Of a stretch of 64,000 nt of DNA, positions 45,534 through 61,821 are shown piece by piece. Every line of letters starts with the position of its first letter. Positions within the stretch are counted from its first letter, which is position 1. Below the pieces are notes generated by a model, which was given only the letters and a program-made list of their open reading frames with translations, did no database searches and was not told the DNA's origin. The stretch lies in the NCBI RefSeq assembly GCF_901709675.1, contig NC_051106.1, positions 8,380,001-8,444,000 on the forward strand. Direction: 5' to 3'. A program made the translations under genes and the position numbers. This DNA comes from Syngnathus acus (lineage: Eukaryota > Chordata > Actinopteri > Syngnathiformes > Syngnathidae).

Positions 45534-46873
45534 TGAACTTTGACTTTTTTTTTTTCTTCATTCCAAACGCACTTGACAAATCATCTACTTTGTTGGGATA
45601 AAAAAAAAACATATATATATATATATACAAAATATTTGGAGGTACATGTTTTTCTAATTAAGAAATTTTAGGGCCATGCTCTCATTGTAAAATATAATAT
45701 AATATATAATCTTAAATATATAAATGTTTTCCCTCAATACCTTGACTCATCTATTAATTTTTGTAAAGCTTATTCTCATGAAATTATGAGTTTACTTTTT
45801 TTTTTTCTTCTTCTTCTTCTTCTTGACAGTGTGGCCCTAATATTCCTTCATAGTTTTTAAACGGAAGCGGGAAAGAAACACTCCTCACTTCAACTGTGTT
45901 TTGCTGGAACACACTTAGAGATGTACAGAAATTATTTATTGCAACCTTTGTGCACTTTAAGACATCATTTTAACGTGACGCTTTTATCGCAGCGGTCCGA
46001 CTGTAAGACATTGTGGGGAATGATTTCAAGTTTTGATGTGACATTCATCAAACAGAGTTTTGTAATTACTCAAAGACTGCAATTTAAAATGTTCTCAAAT
46101 TAAATGTATGCATTCTTACTATCCACGTTTTGTTTTGAATTCATAAACATTGTGTTTTTTATATTGCAAACAGAACACCTGTGTCTTAAGTAAGCGCTAA
46201 CAATTCAAATGCTCACGCAAATATTAGCTGATAATGGCTAGTTTTCAGAATTTGATTATGTGATAGTTAGCAGCTGGTTTTAGCTTGCTTGGTTTCAATA
46301 TAACTTGACAATTCAAAATTGTAACAATTGTTAATATTTTACAAAACCTTTTTTGCATTGTGTGCACCCTGCTGTGCATCCCCATGGGGGGGGGGGGGGC
46401 AGGCGGTGACGTCACTGATCCATACTGTCGCTTTAATTCGGAGCAGTGCAGAGGAGGAAGAGGTGGAAGACAAGAGGAGGAGGTGCAGCAGCCGCAGGAT
46501 TGTGTCGCTGAATGAATGCTTTTGCGTTTTGCATGTGGAAATATCACCGTGGAGGCGAAGTGCTATTGGAGCGTGCAGCGTTTGTGCATGAAGAAGCGGG
46601 AGGAAGTGCAACGATGAAGATGCCCGAGGAAGTCGCGGGTGGAAATGGTCAAGATGGCAGCGGAGTGACGTGTTAAATGCTTCTGGGTGCTTGCAGAGGA
46701 ACGCCAAGCCGAAATCCCCCTGCTTTTCTTTCCCGAGTCCACGAGGAAAAGCCACCGCGATGTCTGCTTAGCATGCATTCCGGCAAATAGATACCCCCCC
46801 CCCCCTCCGCCCCCCACACATTGATGGAATGCGCCCTGAGTGACTTCCCGACCCACTCATCGCCCACCGTGAC
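45534..46873 (+). other. afg1l 3' flank and foxo3 promoter/5' UTR
   Basis: AT-rich to about 46320, with an AT repeat near 45610-45627 and a CTT repeat near 45810-45828. From 46380 it turns GC-rich: a G-run, then TGACGTCA (46407-46414), then purine-rich sequence into the foxo3 ATG. Presumed foxo3 core promoter and leader. A C-run sits at 46794-46806. Confidence 0.5.
46407..46414. promoter_or_regulatory. Palindromic CRE upstream of foxo3
   Basis: TGACGTCA, a full CREB/ATF octamer, about 460 bp upstream of the foxo3 ATG at the start of the GC-rich segment. Motif match only. Confidence 0.45.
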
Positions 46874-49048
46874 ATGGCCGAGGCCAACGAGCCGAACGTG
46901 GAGATCGACCCGGACTTCGAGCCCCAGAAGCGGCCGCGCTCTTGCACTTGGCCGCTTCCACGTCCGGAGCTCGGCGCGGCGGGCAAAGCGGGGGCGAACG
47001 ACGCTGATGTCATCCCCGAGGAAGAGGATGACGACGAAGAGGGAGGAGGAGGTGGGGCAGGGGGAGGAGGTGGCAGTGCGCCCCGGGAGGCTACCGGGTC
47101 TCTCACGCCGAGCCAGCTCACTCCCTCCGGCCTCCGCCTTGCCTCGCAGCCCCGCACCGAGGACACCGCGGACGGCTCGCTGTCCTCGGCGCAGTTGACG
47201 CCGCCGGCGGCGGCCACCACGGCCTCGCAGCAGCTGCGGAAGTCGTCGGCTCGCCGGAACGCCTGGGGCAACTACTCGTACGCGGACCTCATCACGCAGG
47301 CCATCGAGTCGTCCCCCGAGAAGAGACTCACCTTGTCGCAGATCTACGACTGGATGGTCCGCTCCGTGCCCTACTTCAAGGACAAGGGCGACAGCAACAG
47401 CTCGGCTGGATGGAAGGTGAGCAGGCTCCGGACGCGCTCGTTGCGCACACCTGCAACACCGACATTTACAGTTGGAAATGGTCGTGGAAAAAAGAAATAA
47501 CAGAGGCTGGGGGCGACATTGAACTCGTCGAGTTATTCCATAATTGAGTCACTGTTCTCTTATTATTGTAACCATAAATAATAATAATAAACAATGAAAT
47601 AACATGCCCACTGTTATATCACAACACATAAAATTGGTCCACTTCCCATTTGATGTTTAGGATTATAGTTCAGCCTGAAAACCAATTCATCATGGAATCA
47701 AGTCAGATTTGTAGGATTTAGACGTGTGTGTTTCAGGAAATAGGTTTGTAATCCTGTACCATGCATGTGGAATATGGGAGGATTCCCGAGAATCTTTCTA
47801 GAAGGAACGACTATATACTTGACAAATACTAGAAACAAACTTTCCTTGCTTCCACAGAATTCCATCCGGCACAATCTGTCCCTGCATAGCCGCTTCGTTA
47901 AGGTCCAGAACGAAGGGACCGGGAAGAGCTCGTGGTGGATGGTCAACCCTGACGGCGGCAAAGGTGGCAAGGCGCCGCGTCGCCGCGCCGTCTCCATGGA
48001 CAACAGCAAATACATCAAAGGCGCCCGAGGCCGTGCCACCAAGAAAAAAGCTTCCCTGCAGGCCGCCCAGGACGGCAGCTCCGAGAGCTCGTCCAGCCTC
48101 TCCAAGTGGACCGGCAGCCCCACGTCGCGCAGCAGTGACGAGCTGGACGCCTGGACCGACTTCCGCTCGCGCACCAACTCCAACGCCAGCACCCTGAGCG
48201 GGCGCCTGTCGCCCATCCTCGCCAACCTAGAGCTGGACGAGGTGCCCCCGGACGACACGCCGTTGTCCCCCATGCTGTACTCCAGCCCGAGCAGCATGTC
48301 GCCGTCCGCCGGGCCCACCGGCCTCTCCGACCTGGCGGGCACCATGAACCTCAACGACGGGCTGTCCGACAACCTGATGGACGACCTGCTGGACAATATC
48401 AGCCTGGCGTCCCAGCAGCCTCCTCCCGATGAGGATGAGGACGACGACAAAGACCAGGGGGGCGCCGTCTTCACCTTCGGCAGTCCCGTCGGCAGCTACG
48501 TCCCCACGCCGCTTTTCAGCCCCACGTCCATCACCAGCCTGCGCCAGTCGCCCATGCAGACCATCCAGGAGAACAAGCAGACCACCTTCTCCTGCCCGGC
48601 GCACCTCACCCTGCAGGACCTCCTCAGCCTGGATTCCGGCAACGTCCTGCTCACCCAGTCCGACCCGCTCATGTCGCAGGCCAGCACCGCCGTGGCCCTG
48701 CAGAACTCGCGCCGCAATACGCTGCTTCTGCGCAAAGACCACGTCTGCTCCACCAACCACACCGCCGTCCAGGCACAAGTTTCATCTGTTCTCGGGGGAA
48801 ATGGTCTCAAGTCTCCCGGCAAAACCTCCCCGGCCTTGCCCGGCCAGGACCCCTTCCCCGGCGCCGCCACCTCTGACCTGGAACTAGAGGGGTTCAACGG
48901 CGCACTGGAGTGCGACATGGACTCGATCATCCGCAACGAGCTGATGGAGGCCGACTGCCTGGACCTGAGTTTTGACGCCGCCCACAACGCCAACGTGAAC
49001 CCGGGGGGCTTCAAGCAGACGTCACCGCAGAGCTGGGTCCAGAGCTGA
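46874..49048 (+). CDS. foxo3: Forkhead transcription factor FOXO3
   Basis: Insulin/PI3K-AKT controlled forkhead activator of stress-resistance, cell-cycle and apoptosis genes. Two coding exons, 46874-47416 and 47858-49048, 577 aa, with the intron inside the forkhead domain after SSAGWK, as in FOXO genes. AKT/14-3-3 sites are visible: RPRSCTWP (T25), RRRAVSMD (S227) and RSRTNSNAS (S289). The forkhead spans about residues 127-220 ([33 protein letters not shown]). The C-terminal activation region includes [15 protein letters not shown]-like and [16 protein letters not shown] motifs, and the end is SPQSWVQS. Shorter than human FOXO3 (673 aa), mainly through loss of low-complexity linkers. MAEANEP and the afg1l neighbour support FOXO3 over FOXO1/4/6. 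Which teleost copy (a or b) is undecided. Confidence 0.93.
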
Positions 49049-51328
49049 GGCGCTCAGAACGAGCCGGGATGCAGACTCCACTAGCGGGAAAAGAAAGCGT
49101 GTTCAAGTGTATTTATGTCAGCTTAGTTTTCCATCCTATTTAATTTGAGGTGTGATGGGAAAGAAATGAGATAAGGTCGCTGCCCACACACTTTGCGTTA
49201 AAAATAGGACAGGACATCAATTGGCGGGGATAGTCGTGAGAAATCTTGTTCCTTTCTCATCACACCTCATGTTTTGGGTACTGTACTCTTAAAAAAAAAA
49301 AAAAACAGATCAATGAACCTGAGCGATGTATCATACTGGAACACAAGTTGCGTTCATCTCAGGGAAGATGATTCCGTTCTCTCACGTTGACATTTTTTGC
49401 CAAACCAGGGCTAAGAGCCCGTTTACATAGGGGGACAAATAAGGAGAATACTTGACTTTTTTTTTTTTTTTTTTGACTAAAAGGAAAAGTCGACGCACAC
49501 CAAATCTGAACGTGTACAGCTAGCTCGTGCGACGAACGGTCAAATTGTGTGCTTTATTTTGAAAGTGTGTTTTTTTGGGGGGTACTTTATGATCGTTGGT
49601 GACATCATTGTGAAGTTATGAGTCCCTAACCCTCGTCCACTTAAACGGAATATCGGTAAAAGCTCTTAGCGGTGTATGCAGAATTTCACACCAAATAACC
49701 TTCATCAATTCATATAGCGGTTTGGCGCATGACGTGGCCAAACATAAATACATCCTCACATTGACAATTTAGCAAAACAATATATCAACATTATTACCAG
49801 AAGCAACACTGTTAGCTAATGCTAACCTTTGCTAACACTACGTTTTGGCCTAGCCTAGCCGATCATGTCACCGATTGAGGAACTCTGCGGGGTATAAAAT
49901 GCAGAAGGCTCGTTCATAGGCTCATTTTCAGAAATAGACCACTTAACATTCACTTGGTTTAACCCAAATTGGGTAAAATAGAAAGAAATATATAAATGTT
50001 CACGTAATACGCGAGTTAAGTACTTGACCTTCCAGTTAGCCAATCCAGAGCAAGCTAAACAAAACAAATTGTTTACTACAGTGTTTACTTCTGCGATGCT
50101 GCTTCCCTCATTTTGTCACACGTAGCATAAATAGCCCACCCAAAAATGTTATACATAGCTACAGAGGACAGTTTGTTGTTTGGTGACTTCTCGGTGCTAT
50201 AAAAGAGAAGGTAGCAGGATGCGGTATTAGTAAGCTAGCCATTTCCCGCGCTCACACCCTTACGGGCACTAGAGCAGGTGCTGCCACCCTGTGACGGGAG
50301 CCATTCTTGCCATTTTCAAGACCACAGTATTTGAAAATATTGCCAAACGTTTGCATAGCTAGAAATCAAGTGTGTGGATAATAGGAAACATAGCTATGAT
50401 AAGGGCAAAAACAATAAGGATGAAAATGATCTTTGGCAGGATCTTTTTATTTTATTTATTTCTTGAATTGTGTTCAAATTGCCTTTTTGTTCAAGCACTC
50501 CCATTTCAGTGTCCTCCATTTATGTGACACCTTCTGTTTTTATCTTTTTATTTTGAAATTGAGCACTTTTTTTTTTTGATATTTTTTAACTGTCAATCAT
50601 TTGTGTGCATTGTCATCATCCCTTCTCCTCTTGCTCCTACCAGAATAAAAATGTGTTTGCCAGCTTCTCAAGAGATGGTGCATGTAAATAAAGCTTCCAG
50701 AGCCACTCTAACAAATCTCTTTTGTGTTTGTGTGCGTGTGTGTAAAATTCAATTCCCCTCAGAGGAATTGCATGGTTGCAGGTGGGCCAGGGGGGGGGCG
50801 GTTTCTATTGGCGGGTTGGTTCTGAGCTCGCAGCCAATTGCGGCTCTGTATCTGAGAGGACCGCAGCTGAGCTTGAGCCTGAGCTGTGCATATTTTTACA
50901 TGTTAAGATTAAATGTAGCTTAGTTTGCCGTTGTTAGGGTCGTGAGAAAGTAGCGTTGGGAGGACGGGGGAAGAGATATTTGCGTACTTTAAATGTCATA
51001 TTATAATCAAAGACCATTATTTGAAATTTTATTATAATTGCCTCTGATCACTTACTTTTAATGTCGTATTTAACAAATGAATAGTCAGTCATATTCATTC
51101 ATTAATAATGTTATTATAATTAAATGTTATGTAAAGTTTAATTGGAAAGTCCCACTGCAAATGAGGAACATGAAATGAAATATTAGTTAAAAACAAAAAC
51201 ATGGTATTGCTCTCTGAATGAACTTTATTTAAACGTCTGTCAACCTGTCTGATTTTTTTTTTGTCTTTCCCTTTCCTGATAAATGTAACAGAATGTCACG
51301 AGTGCTGTTTACCGGATCTAAGCTGAGC
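49049..51328 (+). other. foxo3 3' UTR, then spacer to zbtb24
   Basis: Long AT-rich 3' UTR on the plus strand with A- and T-runs (49291-49304, 49459-49473), up to the poly(A) signal near 50.69 kb. 50.75-51.3 kb is intergenic between convergent genes. No coding exon seen. Confidence 0.55.
50687..50692 (+). terminator. Likely foxo3 polyadenylation signal
   Basis: AATAAA in GTAAATAAAGC, followed 30-50 nt later by a GT-rich downstream element (TTTTGTGTTTGTGTGCGTGTG). About 1.64 kb past the stop, in line with the long 3' UTRs of FOXO3 genes. Confidence 0.55.
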
Positions 51329-53615
51329 TCAGGTGTGGCCAGGCGGCGGTCCGGCGGTGGAGTAGACGTTTCCAGCCTGGATCTGGAAGGTGTGTCCGTG
51401 GATGTGGTGGCCGGAGATGTGCTCGCCGGTCTGGCTGATGGAGATGGGCTGGTTGACGTGGAGGCCCTGGATGTGCGGTTGTGCCACCTGCTGGGCGGGC
51501 CTGGGTGCCACGTGCAGGTGGTCAGCGGCCTCCTTGCTCAGGGTGATGACGTACATGGACTCGGCCCACGACGCGGCCGGAGGGTCCAGCGTGCCGAGCA
51601 TCTGGATCTGGGGCGCGGCCGTGCTGATCTCCTGCCCCAGGCTGATGTTGTCCCCCGTCACCAGGAGCTGGATCTCCTGCTCCGAGCCTACCGACAGCTG
51701 ATAGTTCTGGACCTGCGGGAGTTAATTCTATGAACATACCATCTTACGTTTGTTAGCTAAGTATCTTGACTCTACCCACCTCTGCCTGCAGGGCGGCGCC
51801 ACCTTCTTCCTGGGGCTCAGGTTCCGACACCCTCTCCTTGTTGTGAGTGTTGATGTGGGTCTTCAGGTTGTCGAGGCGGGAGAAGGAGAGACCGCACACG
51901 GAGCAGTTGAAGGGCTTCTTGCCCGAGTGGGAGGCCACGTGGCGGCGCCGGGCGCTGCTGTCCGCAAAGGACTTGTCGCAAATGCTACAGCTATACGGCT
52001 TCTCGCCTCTGGTGGATGACAAAAGACATAGATCGAAAAATGGAATGGATTCATTCCTGTCTATGGAAAAGCGCAAACAAGTCGAGGAGTTAGCGTGCAG
52101 CGGTCATGGTCACCGGTGTATCCGGATGTGCGTCTGCAAAGTGCTCTTGACGGAAAAACACTTGCCGCAGATCTCACATGTGAATGGCCTCTCACCTGCC
52201 ACGACAACGTCACAACACAATGAACGGAAATGCCAATAATTCATTCAGGCCCCAAAAAAGTTACACGTTTTTGGTTTGGTTGGGATTTTTACCGGTGTGA
52301 GTCCGCAGGTGCTTTTTCAACTGGGCCGTATCCAGAAACTTATGCTGACACTGAGCACACTCTGGAAGCGATTTGCCTACAATTCAGAAGAAAATACATA
52401 ATTGAGTCTTCATGTGGACACATTATTTCAAGACTTTTGCACAAGGGCAGGGTGATATGACCTTCAAATAAAATCGGATTGATTAAAACCAAATATTTGA
52501 ACCAACTTGAAGTAAGTGATCAAATCAAAATTCCACTTCCATCTGACCTGTGTGGACCCTGTAATGACTTTTGAGCTGCCTCTTCTGAGTGAAGCTCTTT
52601 CCACATTGGTCACAACAGAACGACTTGTTTTCTGTGGGACACAACGGTTATATCATTCGGTACACGCACACCGACGAAGGAAGATTTTTCTTTTTTACCC
52701 TGGTGGAGGTTCATGTGCTCATGCAGGCTGTTCTTAGTGGCGAGGACTTTGGAGCACACGCTGCACACAAACGGCGTCTCTCCGGTGTGCTTGCGTTGGT
52801 GCACCAACAGTGTGTGCTTCTGCGTGAACGCCGCGCCGCACACCTGGCAACAGAATGGCTTCTCACCTGTGGGGGCAGCAATGACATCACTTCCTGTATG
52901 GTGCTAGTACAGGAAACGTCATATTAATATGAAGGAGGAGGTCACCTGTGTGCGTGCGTTGGTGGATCTTCAGGAAGATATGGTTTTTGAACCACTTGCC
53001 ACAGTCCTGGCATCTGGCCTCCGTCTTGCTCTTCCTGCCCCTCTTTGCCGGCTCTCCACCGGCTGACACGTCTCCGCCCACTTTATAGGAATTGTACTTC
53101 ACGGGTGGCGTGATCTTGCGTCTTCCTGCTCGACTGGGCCGCTCCCCTCCTTCTCTGTCGTCAGCTACTTCTTGTCGCTCTTCGGCGTGGTTGTCACGCA
53201 CGGGACTCTTCTTTCTTTGCTTTCTGATGAGGAGGCTCTTCTTGGCCCGCCCTTCCTTGCGTCGCCGTGTAGTCTGCAGCGCGTCAATAAGTTCTCCCAC
53301 CTTCAGCAACCGAGCGGCGGCCAGAAGTTGCTCGCCAGCACTCTCCTCAAAACACACCCGGGCGCTGTAGATGAATTCCAGCACCAAGTCACACGTGGTG
53401 GCCGTTACACCGTCGAGCCGGTAGATGTCAACATTGTTGGTGGTGAATATCTGCAAGAAGTAGTCGCTGCTCGCTGCCAGAAGCACCTTGTGCGCTTGGA
53501 AACGCTCGCCCTCTGCAAGCAGGGTGACGTCGCACAAGATGTCTCGTTTCCTGAGGTGCGCCAATTTGCTCAAGATGCTCGTCTTGTGGAAGGAAGATGA
53601 GGCTGTCTGTGTCAT
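51329..53615 (-). CDS. zbtb24: BTB zinc-finger protein ZBTB24
   Basis: DNA-binding transcriptional regulator; human ZBTB24 loss causes ICF2 syndrome. Exons (minus): 53615-52946, 52866-52699, 52631-52548, 52376-52293, 52195-52114, 52008-51780, 51712-51329; phases fit, 566 aa. The BTB domain ([34 protein letters not shown]) is followed by basic linkers with an AT-hook-like KRGRKSK. Eight C2H2 fingers run from RCQDCGKWF to [10 protein letters not shown], with TGEKP-type linkers. The C terminus has the conserved [15 protein letters not shown] and ends PPPGHT. Start chosen at MTQTASSS; an upstream TTG in frame is not used. Convergent with foxo3, divergent from ddo. Confidence 0.93.
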
Positions 53616-54651
53616 CTTCAATTAACAGCTGAGAAATAGAATAATTAAACATAGAAACAATAAGAGGGGGCATGCATTCATTGACCTTTATCTTTAAAAC
53701 AATCATTGAAATTGGTCCTGTAGAACTAAGCAATTCATCGAAGTTGAATCTATATTCCTCACGTTCATTCGCATTGTAATGGAAAGAAATCAATTCAAGT
53801 ACCAAAGCACGGAATGTTGATTTCCAAGTTCATACAATATCAAAACACTCCGAATAATACATACTCACACACAAATACTGTGATAATACATACAGACGAG
53901 TAATATAGCAATAAAGTCACAATCTTTCTAATCTATAAAAAAAAAAAACGAGTTAGATAAATGAAGTTCAACGGCGTACTTTTTCATTTAAATGAATGTG
54001 TTATGAAAGCACGGCTCCACACTGCCCCCGAGTGGCCAAGGGGCAGACTGCATTATACTTTCGTTCTTATATTTATTTTCTGGTTATTTTGGTAACTAAA
54101 TAAATCCTGAATTCAAACTCATTGAATAAACGTGTATTTTAATTGTGATTTGAAATCACAAAAATAATCATGATTATTTTTTCCGTAACAAAACTTGTAC
54201 ATATATTTAAGGGGTGTTTAAAAAAGGTAAGCAGTAGAAAAACGACTATTTGGTGAGGATTTGACACGAACAAATTTCGATTAGAACAAGAAAAACTAAA
54301 ATAAAAAGAAAACTCTTCATCGGACAAGCATGAGCACACTCTACCCTCGAGGTGTTTGAAGCTCAAAAGGCCAACTTGTCAAGTTAGAGAAAAAGCTTTA
54401 GTACCTCGAACAAAACGCCCGCTTGCTCTCAGAACTAAAACACGGTTCCTAAAAAACAACAACCTACGTATAACCGTAAAACGACCAGAGGTTGGCCGCT
54501 AGGTATTCGTTTGAGACAGTCGGTCGAGTTCTTGGGTGGATAGTTAGCTGTTAGGACCTTACCGTTTTCTTGCTAACCGGAAGTAGTCTGTTTGTTTGAC
54601 GGGATACCGCGAGAAATGCGCTCGCGACGAGACTTCAGACGCACCTTACGA

Positions 54652-54709
54652 GATCGTCTTTTGAAGATTCGAGTATTTGATGGATCGTCTTTTGAAGATT
54701 CGAGTATTT
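54652..54709 (+). repeat. 27-bp direct repeat, two copies
   Basis: GATCGTCTTTTGAAGATTCG plus AGTATTT occurs at 54652-54678 and 54683-54709, separated by 4 bp. Inside each copy is the short inverted pair TCTT-TTGAAGA. It lies just upstream of the zbtb24 transcription start region. Confidence 0.7.
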
Positions 54710-54790
54710 TATAGATTTAACAGCTGTAATGAAATGAGCAATAACAGAGAAACGTCACAGATGAGGCGCCCCTCTGATCCGTGAAGTCAC

Positions 54791-54821
<31 letters not shown>

Positions 54822-55631
54822 ACATAGTGCATGGTCCAGCACGCTCAAGAATTTGCAAAGGTGAAAAACAGGTTTTCAAAGTAAAGAGACGCCTGCGGTT
54901 CCTCCAGCACGCTCAATTTGTAATAATTTGCAAGGGTGAAAAACAATAGTTAAAGTAGTTAAGAGAACATGGGCATATGAGTTCGTTTCAGGCCAATAAA
55001 TAGAATGATAGCACTCCCAAAACGTCTGTTTGACTTTATTGACAGTTTTGTTTTTAAACTATAGAATTTTTAAAAAGCATATAGTGCACATTTGAAATGT
55101 AATATTTTAACTAAAAATCCACCACCCCTCTAAAGAAATGGTTTGATCTACTTCACACGTCTCCCCCCCCCCCCCCCGTCATATATGTTGCCAATCTGTT
55201 TTGCGCATGCGTTAGAGCAATACAGTAAATTGATTCCGCGTAAATATCGTAAATCCTGCGGGGTTTATGCACGAAGCAGATAGACCGCTCCTGAGTGGAC
55301 GCCGTCAAAAGAGACGCAAAAATCGAGAGCCTCCTTTGACGTCTTATACCCCCCCCCGCAGTGCACCGAGCAACAGCTGATGGTGGAACTTCAGACCCTC
55401 ATGTAGAGAAGTCAATGTGAGTACGTTTGTCATGCCTTATGACACGTTCCTTATCTTCCAGCCAATGCCAGTACATTATTATCTCTAAAAGGCTGCCTTT
55501 TGTTTGCTGCATTTATTAGCTGAAGTTTTTATTCAAGTCGTTTAGCATGACCTCTGGCCTAGTTGATTTGTTGACTTCGGCAAGTACATAAACAATACCA
55601 TTTTTACAGCTTCATTTTGTTTTTCCTTATA

Positions 55632-55773
55632 AAATCACTTCACTGGTTCTTTTATCTCAAACAAATTATTTTAGGTGCATTACCTGACATGTTTCGGCTT
55701 GCAAGTACAAGCCGAAACATGTCAGGTAATGCACCTAAAATAATTTGAGATAAAAGAACCAGTGAAGTGATTT
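55632..55773. repeat. 142-bp near-perfect palindrome
   Basis: The left arm reads AAATCACTTCACTGGTTC... through GACATGTTTCGGCTTG. After a 6-nt centre (CAAGTA) the right arm is its reverse complement, CAAGCCGAAACATGTC... through GTGAAGTGATTT. The only break seen is a 4-nt indel (CTCAAACAAATT against CTCAAATT). It would form a hairpin of about 65-68 bp. No flanking transposon ends identified. Confidence 0.85.
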
Positions 55774-55881
55774 CCATTTGGTTGTTAGTATCATATTTCA
55801 TACATTAATTTGATATTATATTTCACAAGGTAATGAAGTCATTCATGTTTTATTAATTTTTTCCTAAAGTTATATTCCAGG

Positions 55882-57416
55882 ATGAGAAGATCGAAAGTGG
55901 CGGTAGTGGGCGCGGGTGTGGTGGGTGTCTCCACAGCCGTGTGTGTGGCTGAGAAGCTCCCCAGCTGCTCTGTCACCCTGTTGTCCGACAAATTCACCCC
56001 GGACACCACCAGCGACGGCGCGGCTGGTATGCTCATTGTGGATCAATGTCCAGGTGGGTGGAAATGCGCCACTGTGTTGATAAACAACAATTTGAATACA
56101 TTGGTCAATGAAATCGTGAATAACAAATACCCCCCATTCCCTGATTGTATTAGATATTCCTTTGGAACGCCAAAGATGCTGGTTCCGAGACAGCTTTGAC
56201 CACCTACTGGCCATCGTGCGGTCCCAAAATACACTTGAGACTGGAGTGCTTCTCAGCTCCGGGTAAAGTTCAAGCTGAAATTATTTGAACTCATCCATGA
56301 ATGGCAAAATGCTGTGCCGATATTGTGCATGATGATGTAAGATCCCCCCCTGCCGCCCAGCTTTCACATTTGCAAGGAGCCCCCTGTCAACAAGAAGCCC
56401 TACTGGTGGGACCTCGTGCTTGGCTTTCGCTTCTTGAGCGAACGTGAACTTCGGCGCTTTCCCGAGTACACGTTTGGCCAGGCCTTCACCACCATCAAGT
56501 GTGAATGCTCCACCTACCTACCCTGGCTACACCAAAGGTTTGTTTCGGCCACAGCAATAAAATGTCCGCCGCTCCTTTATGAGGTTCTGGGTTTGAACTT
56601 TGACACTGGCTTCCTGTTATATTTTAAAAACATGCGCGCTTGCTTCAGTGAAGTTGCCGCCTTAGTGAGCATAAGTGCTACAGAAAATGGATGGGTGGTT
56701 TCTAAAAATATTTCCTAACATTTTCTCTATTTTTCCCATATTTGATCAGAATTAATACTTTTATTCAGTCAATAAATAAAAGTAATAAAAGGAACTTTAG
56801 GGACAAGTGAAGAAAGAGATGGCTGGAGTTACCTCATAGTTTGAAGTTGTTCGTGTCCAGGTTCACGAAAGCTGGCGGTAAAGTGGAGCAGAAGAAAGTG
56901 TCCAGTCTCGAGGAGCTGAGCCCGGAGTACGACGTCATCGTCAACTGCTCGGGCTTAGGCTCCAAAGACCTGGTGGCGGACAACGAGGTCTACCCTGTCC
57001 GGGGCCAGATCCTGAAGATGGACGCCCCCTGGCTGCATCACTTCATCCGGCTAGAAAAAGGGACGACATACATCTATCCCGGCTCACGCTACGTCACCCT
57101 GGGTGGAACCCGGCAGGAGGGAGACTGGCGCCTAGGGGTGGACCCTGGGGACTCCGAGTCCATCCTGAAGCGCTGCACCCAGCTGGAGCCCTCTCTGCGT
57201 GGGGGTAAAGTGCTCGGGGAGTGGGTCGGGCTCAGGCCCACCAGGAGGAATCCCAGAGTGGAAAGGGAGGTGCCCCGGCTGGGCGGCGGGGCACATGTGG
57301 TGCACAACTACGGCCATGGCGGCTTCGGCGTCACCCTGGCTTGGGGGACGGCCATAGATGCCACCGGGATGGTCAGAAGCTGCCTTCAAGAAAGGTATCC
57401 TCACGCTAAACTGTGA
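55882..57416 (+). CDS. ddo: D-aspartate oxidase
   Basis: Peroxisomal FAD enzyme that oxidises D-aspartate and other acidic D-amino acids to 2-oxo acids, ammonia and H2O2. Exons: 55882-56053, 56154-56262, 56361-56537, 56861-57416; phases fit, 337 aa (human 341). The N-terminal dinucleotide fold is VAVVGAGVVGVSTAVC, followed by TPDTTSDGAAGML. PEYTFGQAFTTIKCEC, DVIVNCSGLGSKDL, YPVRGQILKMDAPW, TYIYPGSRYVTLGGTRQEGD, VGLRPTRR and VVHNYGHGGFGVTLAWGTA carry the FAD and substrate residues of the DAO/DDO family. The protein ends -HAKL, a PTS1 tripeptide. DDO rather than DAO is supported by the KCEC motif and the 6q21-type neighbours. Confidence 0.92.
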
Positions 57417-57974
57417 TCTCTGCCACAAAATCATCACAAACTAACTCAAGGGGCTAACCGACTTTTTTTTTTTCAATATTGTGATTGCGATTAATTGTGA
57501 TTATATTTTTAACATCTAGAAATAAAATCCTCTGCATTCCCTCTGCTCTGGGCTGCTCCGAGAATTTATAATGAATCAATAAATTGAATAATATATGATT
57601 ATATTCCTAATAAAAAAAAACTTGATTGTGAGCTTGACGATTTGTTTTTTCCCTTAGAATAGTACATTTGAAAATTCATGCTTACCAACAATACTTCGTT
57701 TTTTTAATTTCTCTCACAAGATCAAGTCATCACTTTTCATTTTCCGGCACGTGAACAACAACAAAGCTTGTGCAAAGCTACCCTAGAGTAAGAAAAGTAT
57801 TTACACAAAGAACAACTTTCTTTTTTCTTTTTTTCATTGATCTCACTCCTCCAAGTCACTGCAGTTCATACGTGCGGGCAGACCCACTCAACACGAGAAA
57901 GCATGAAGAAGAAAAGTGTACCACACAAAGGAGGATGATGAGGGACAGTTCTTAGTGGCGTCACGCCGCGGTGG
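57417..57974. other. Convergent spacer between ddo and sash1
   Basis: Only 558 bp separate the two stop codons. AT-rich, carrying both 3' UTRs. I see no further sash1 exon here and no room for the long C-terminal half of mammalian SASH1. Confidence 0.6.

Positions 57975-61821
<3,847 letters not shown>

Larger units (their letters stand above)
53616..55881. other. zbtb24/ddo divergent intergenic region
   Basis: Contains the zbtb24 promoter near 54.5-54.6 kb, a 27-bp direct repeat, a poly-C plus CA run at 54789-54823, a diverged duplication of a CCAGCACGCTCAA...AATTTGCAAAGGTGAAAAACA block (about 54836-54871 and 54904-54945), a C-run near 55162-55177, a possible ddo first exon ending AGTCAAT then gtgagt near 55417, and a long palindrome at 55632-55773. 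No coding exon. Confidence 0.5.

Noticed and set aside
46768-49014. Long minus-strand frames over foxo3
   Set aside because: Shadows of GC-rich coding exons; no splice logic or domains.
53615-53621. Upstream in-frame TTG start for zbtb24
   Set aside because: The first ATG at 53615 suffices, and a TTG start is not expected in a vertebrate mRNA.
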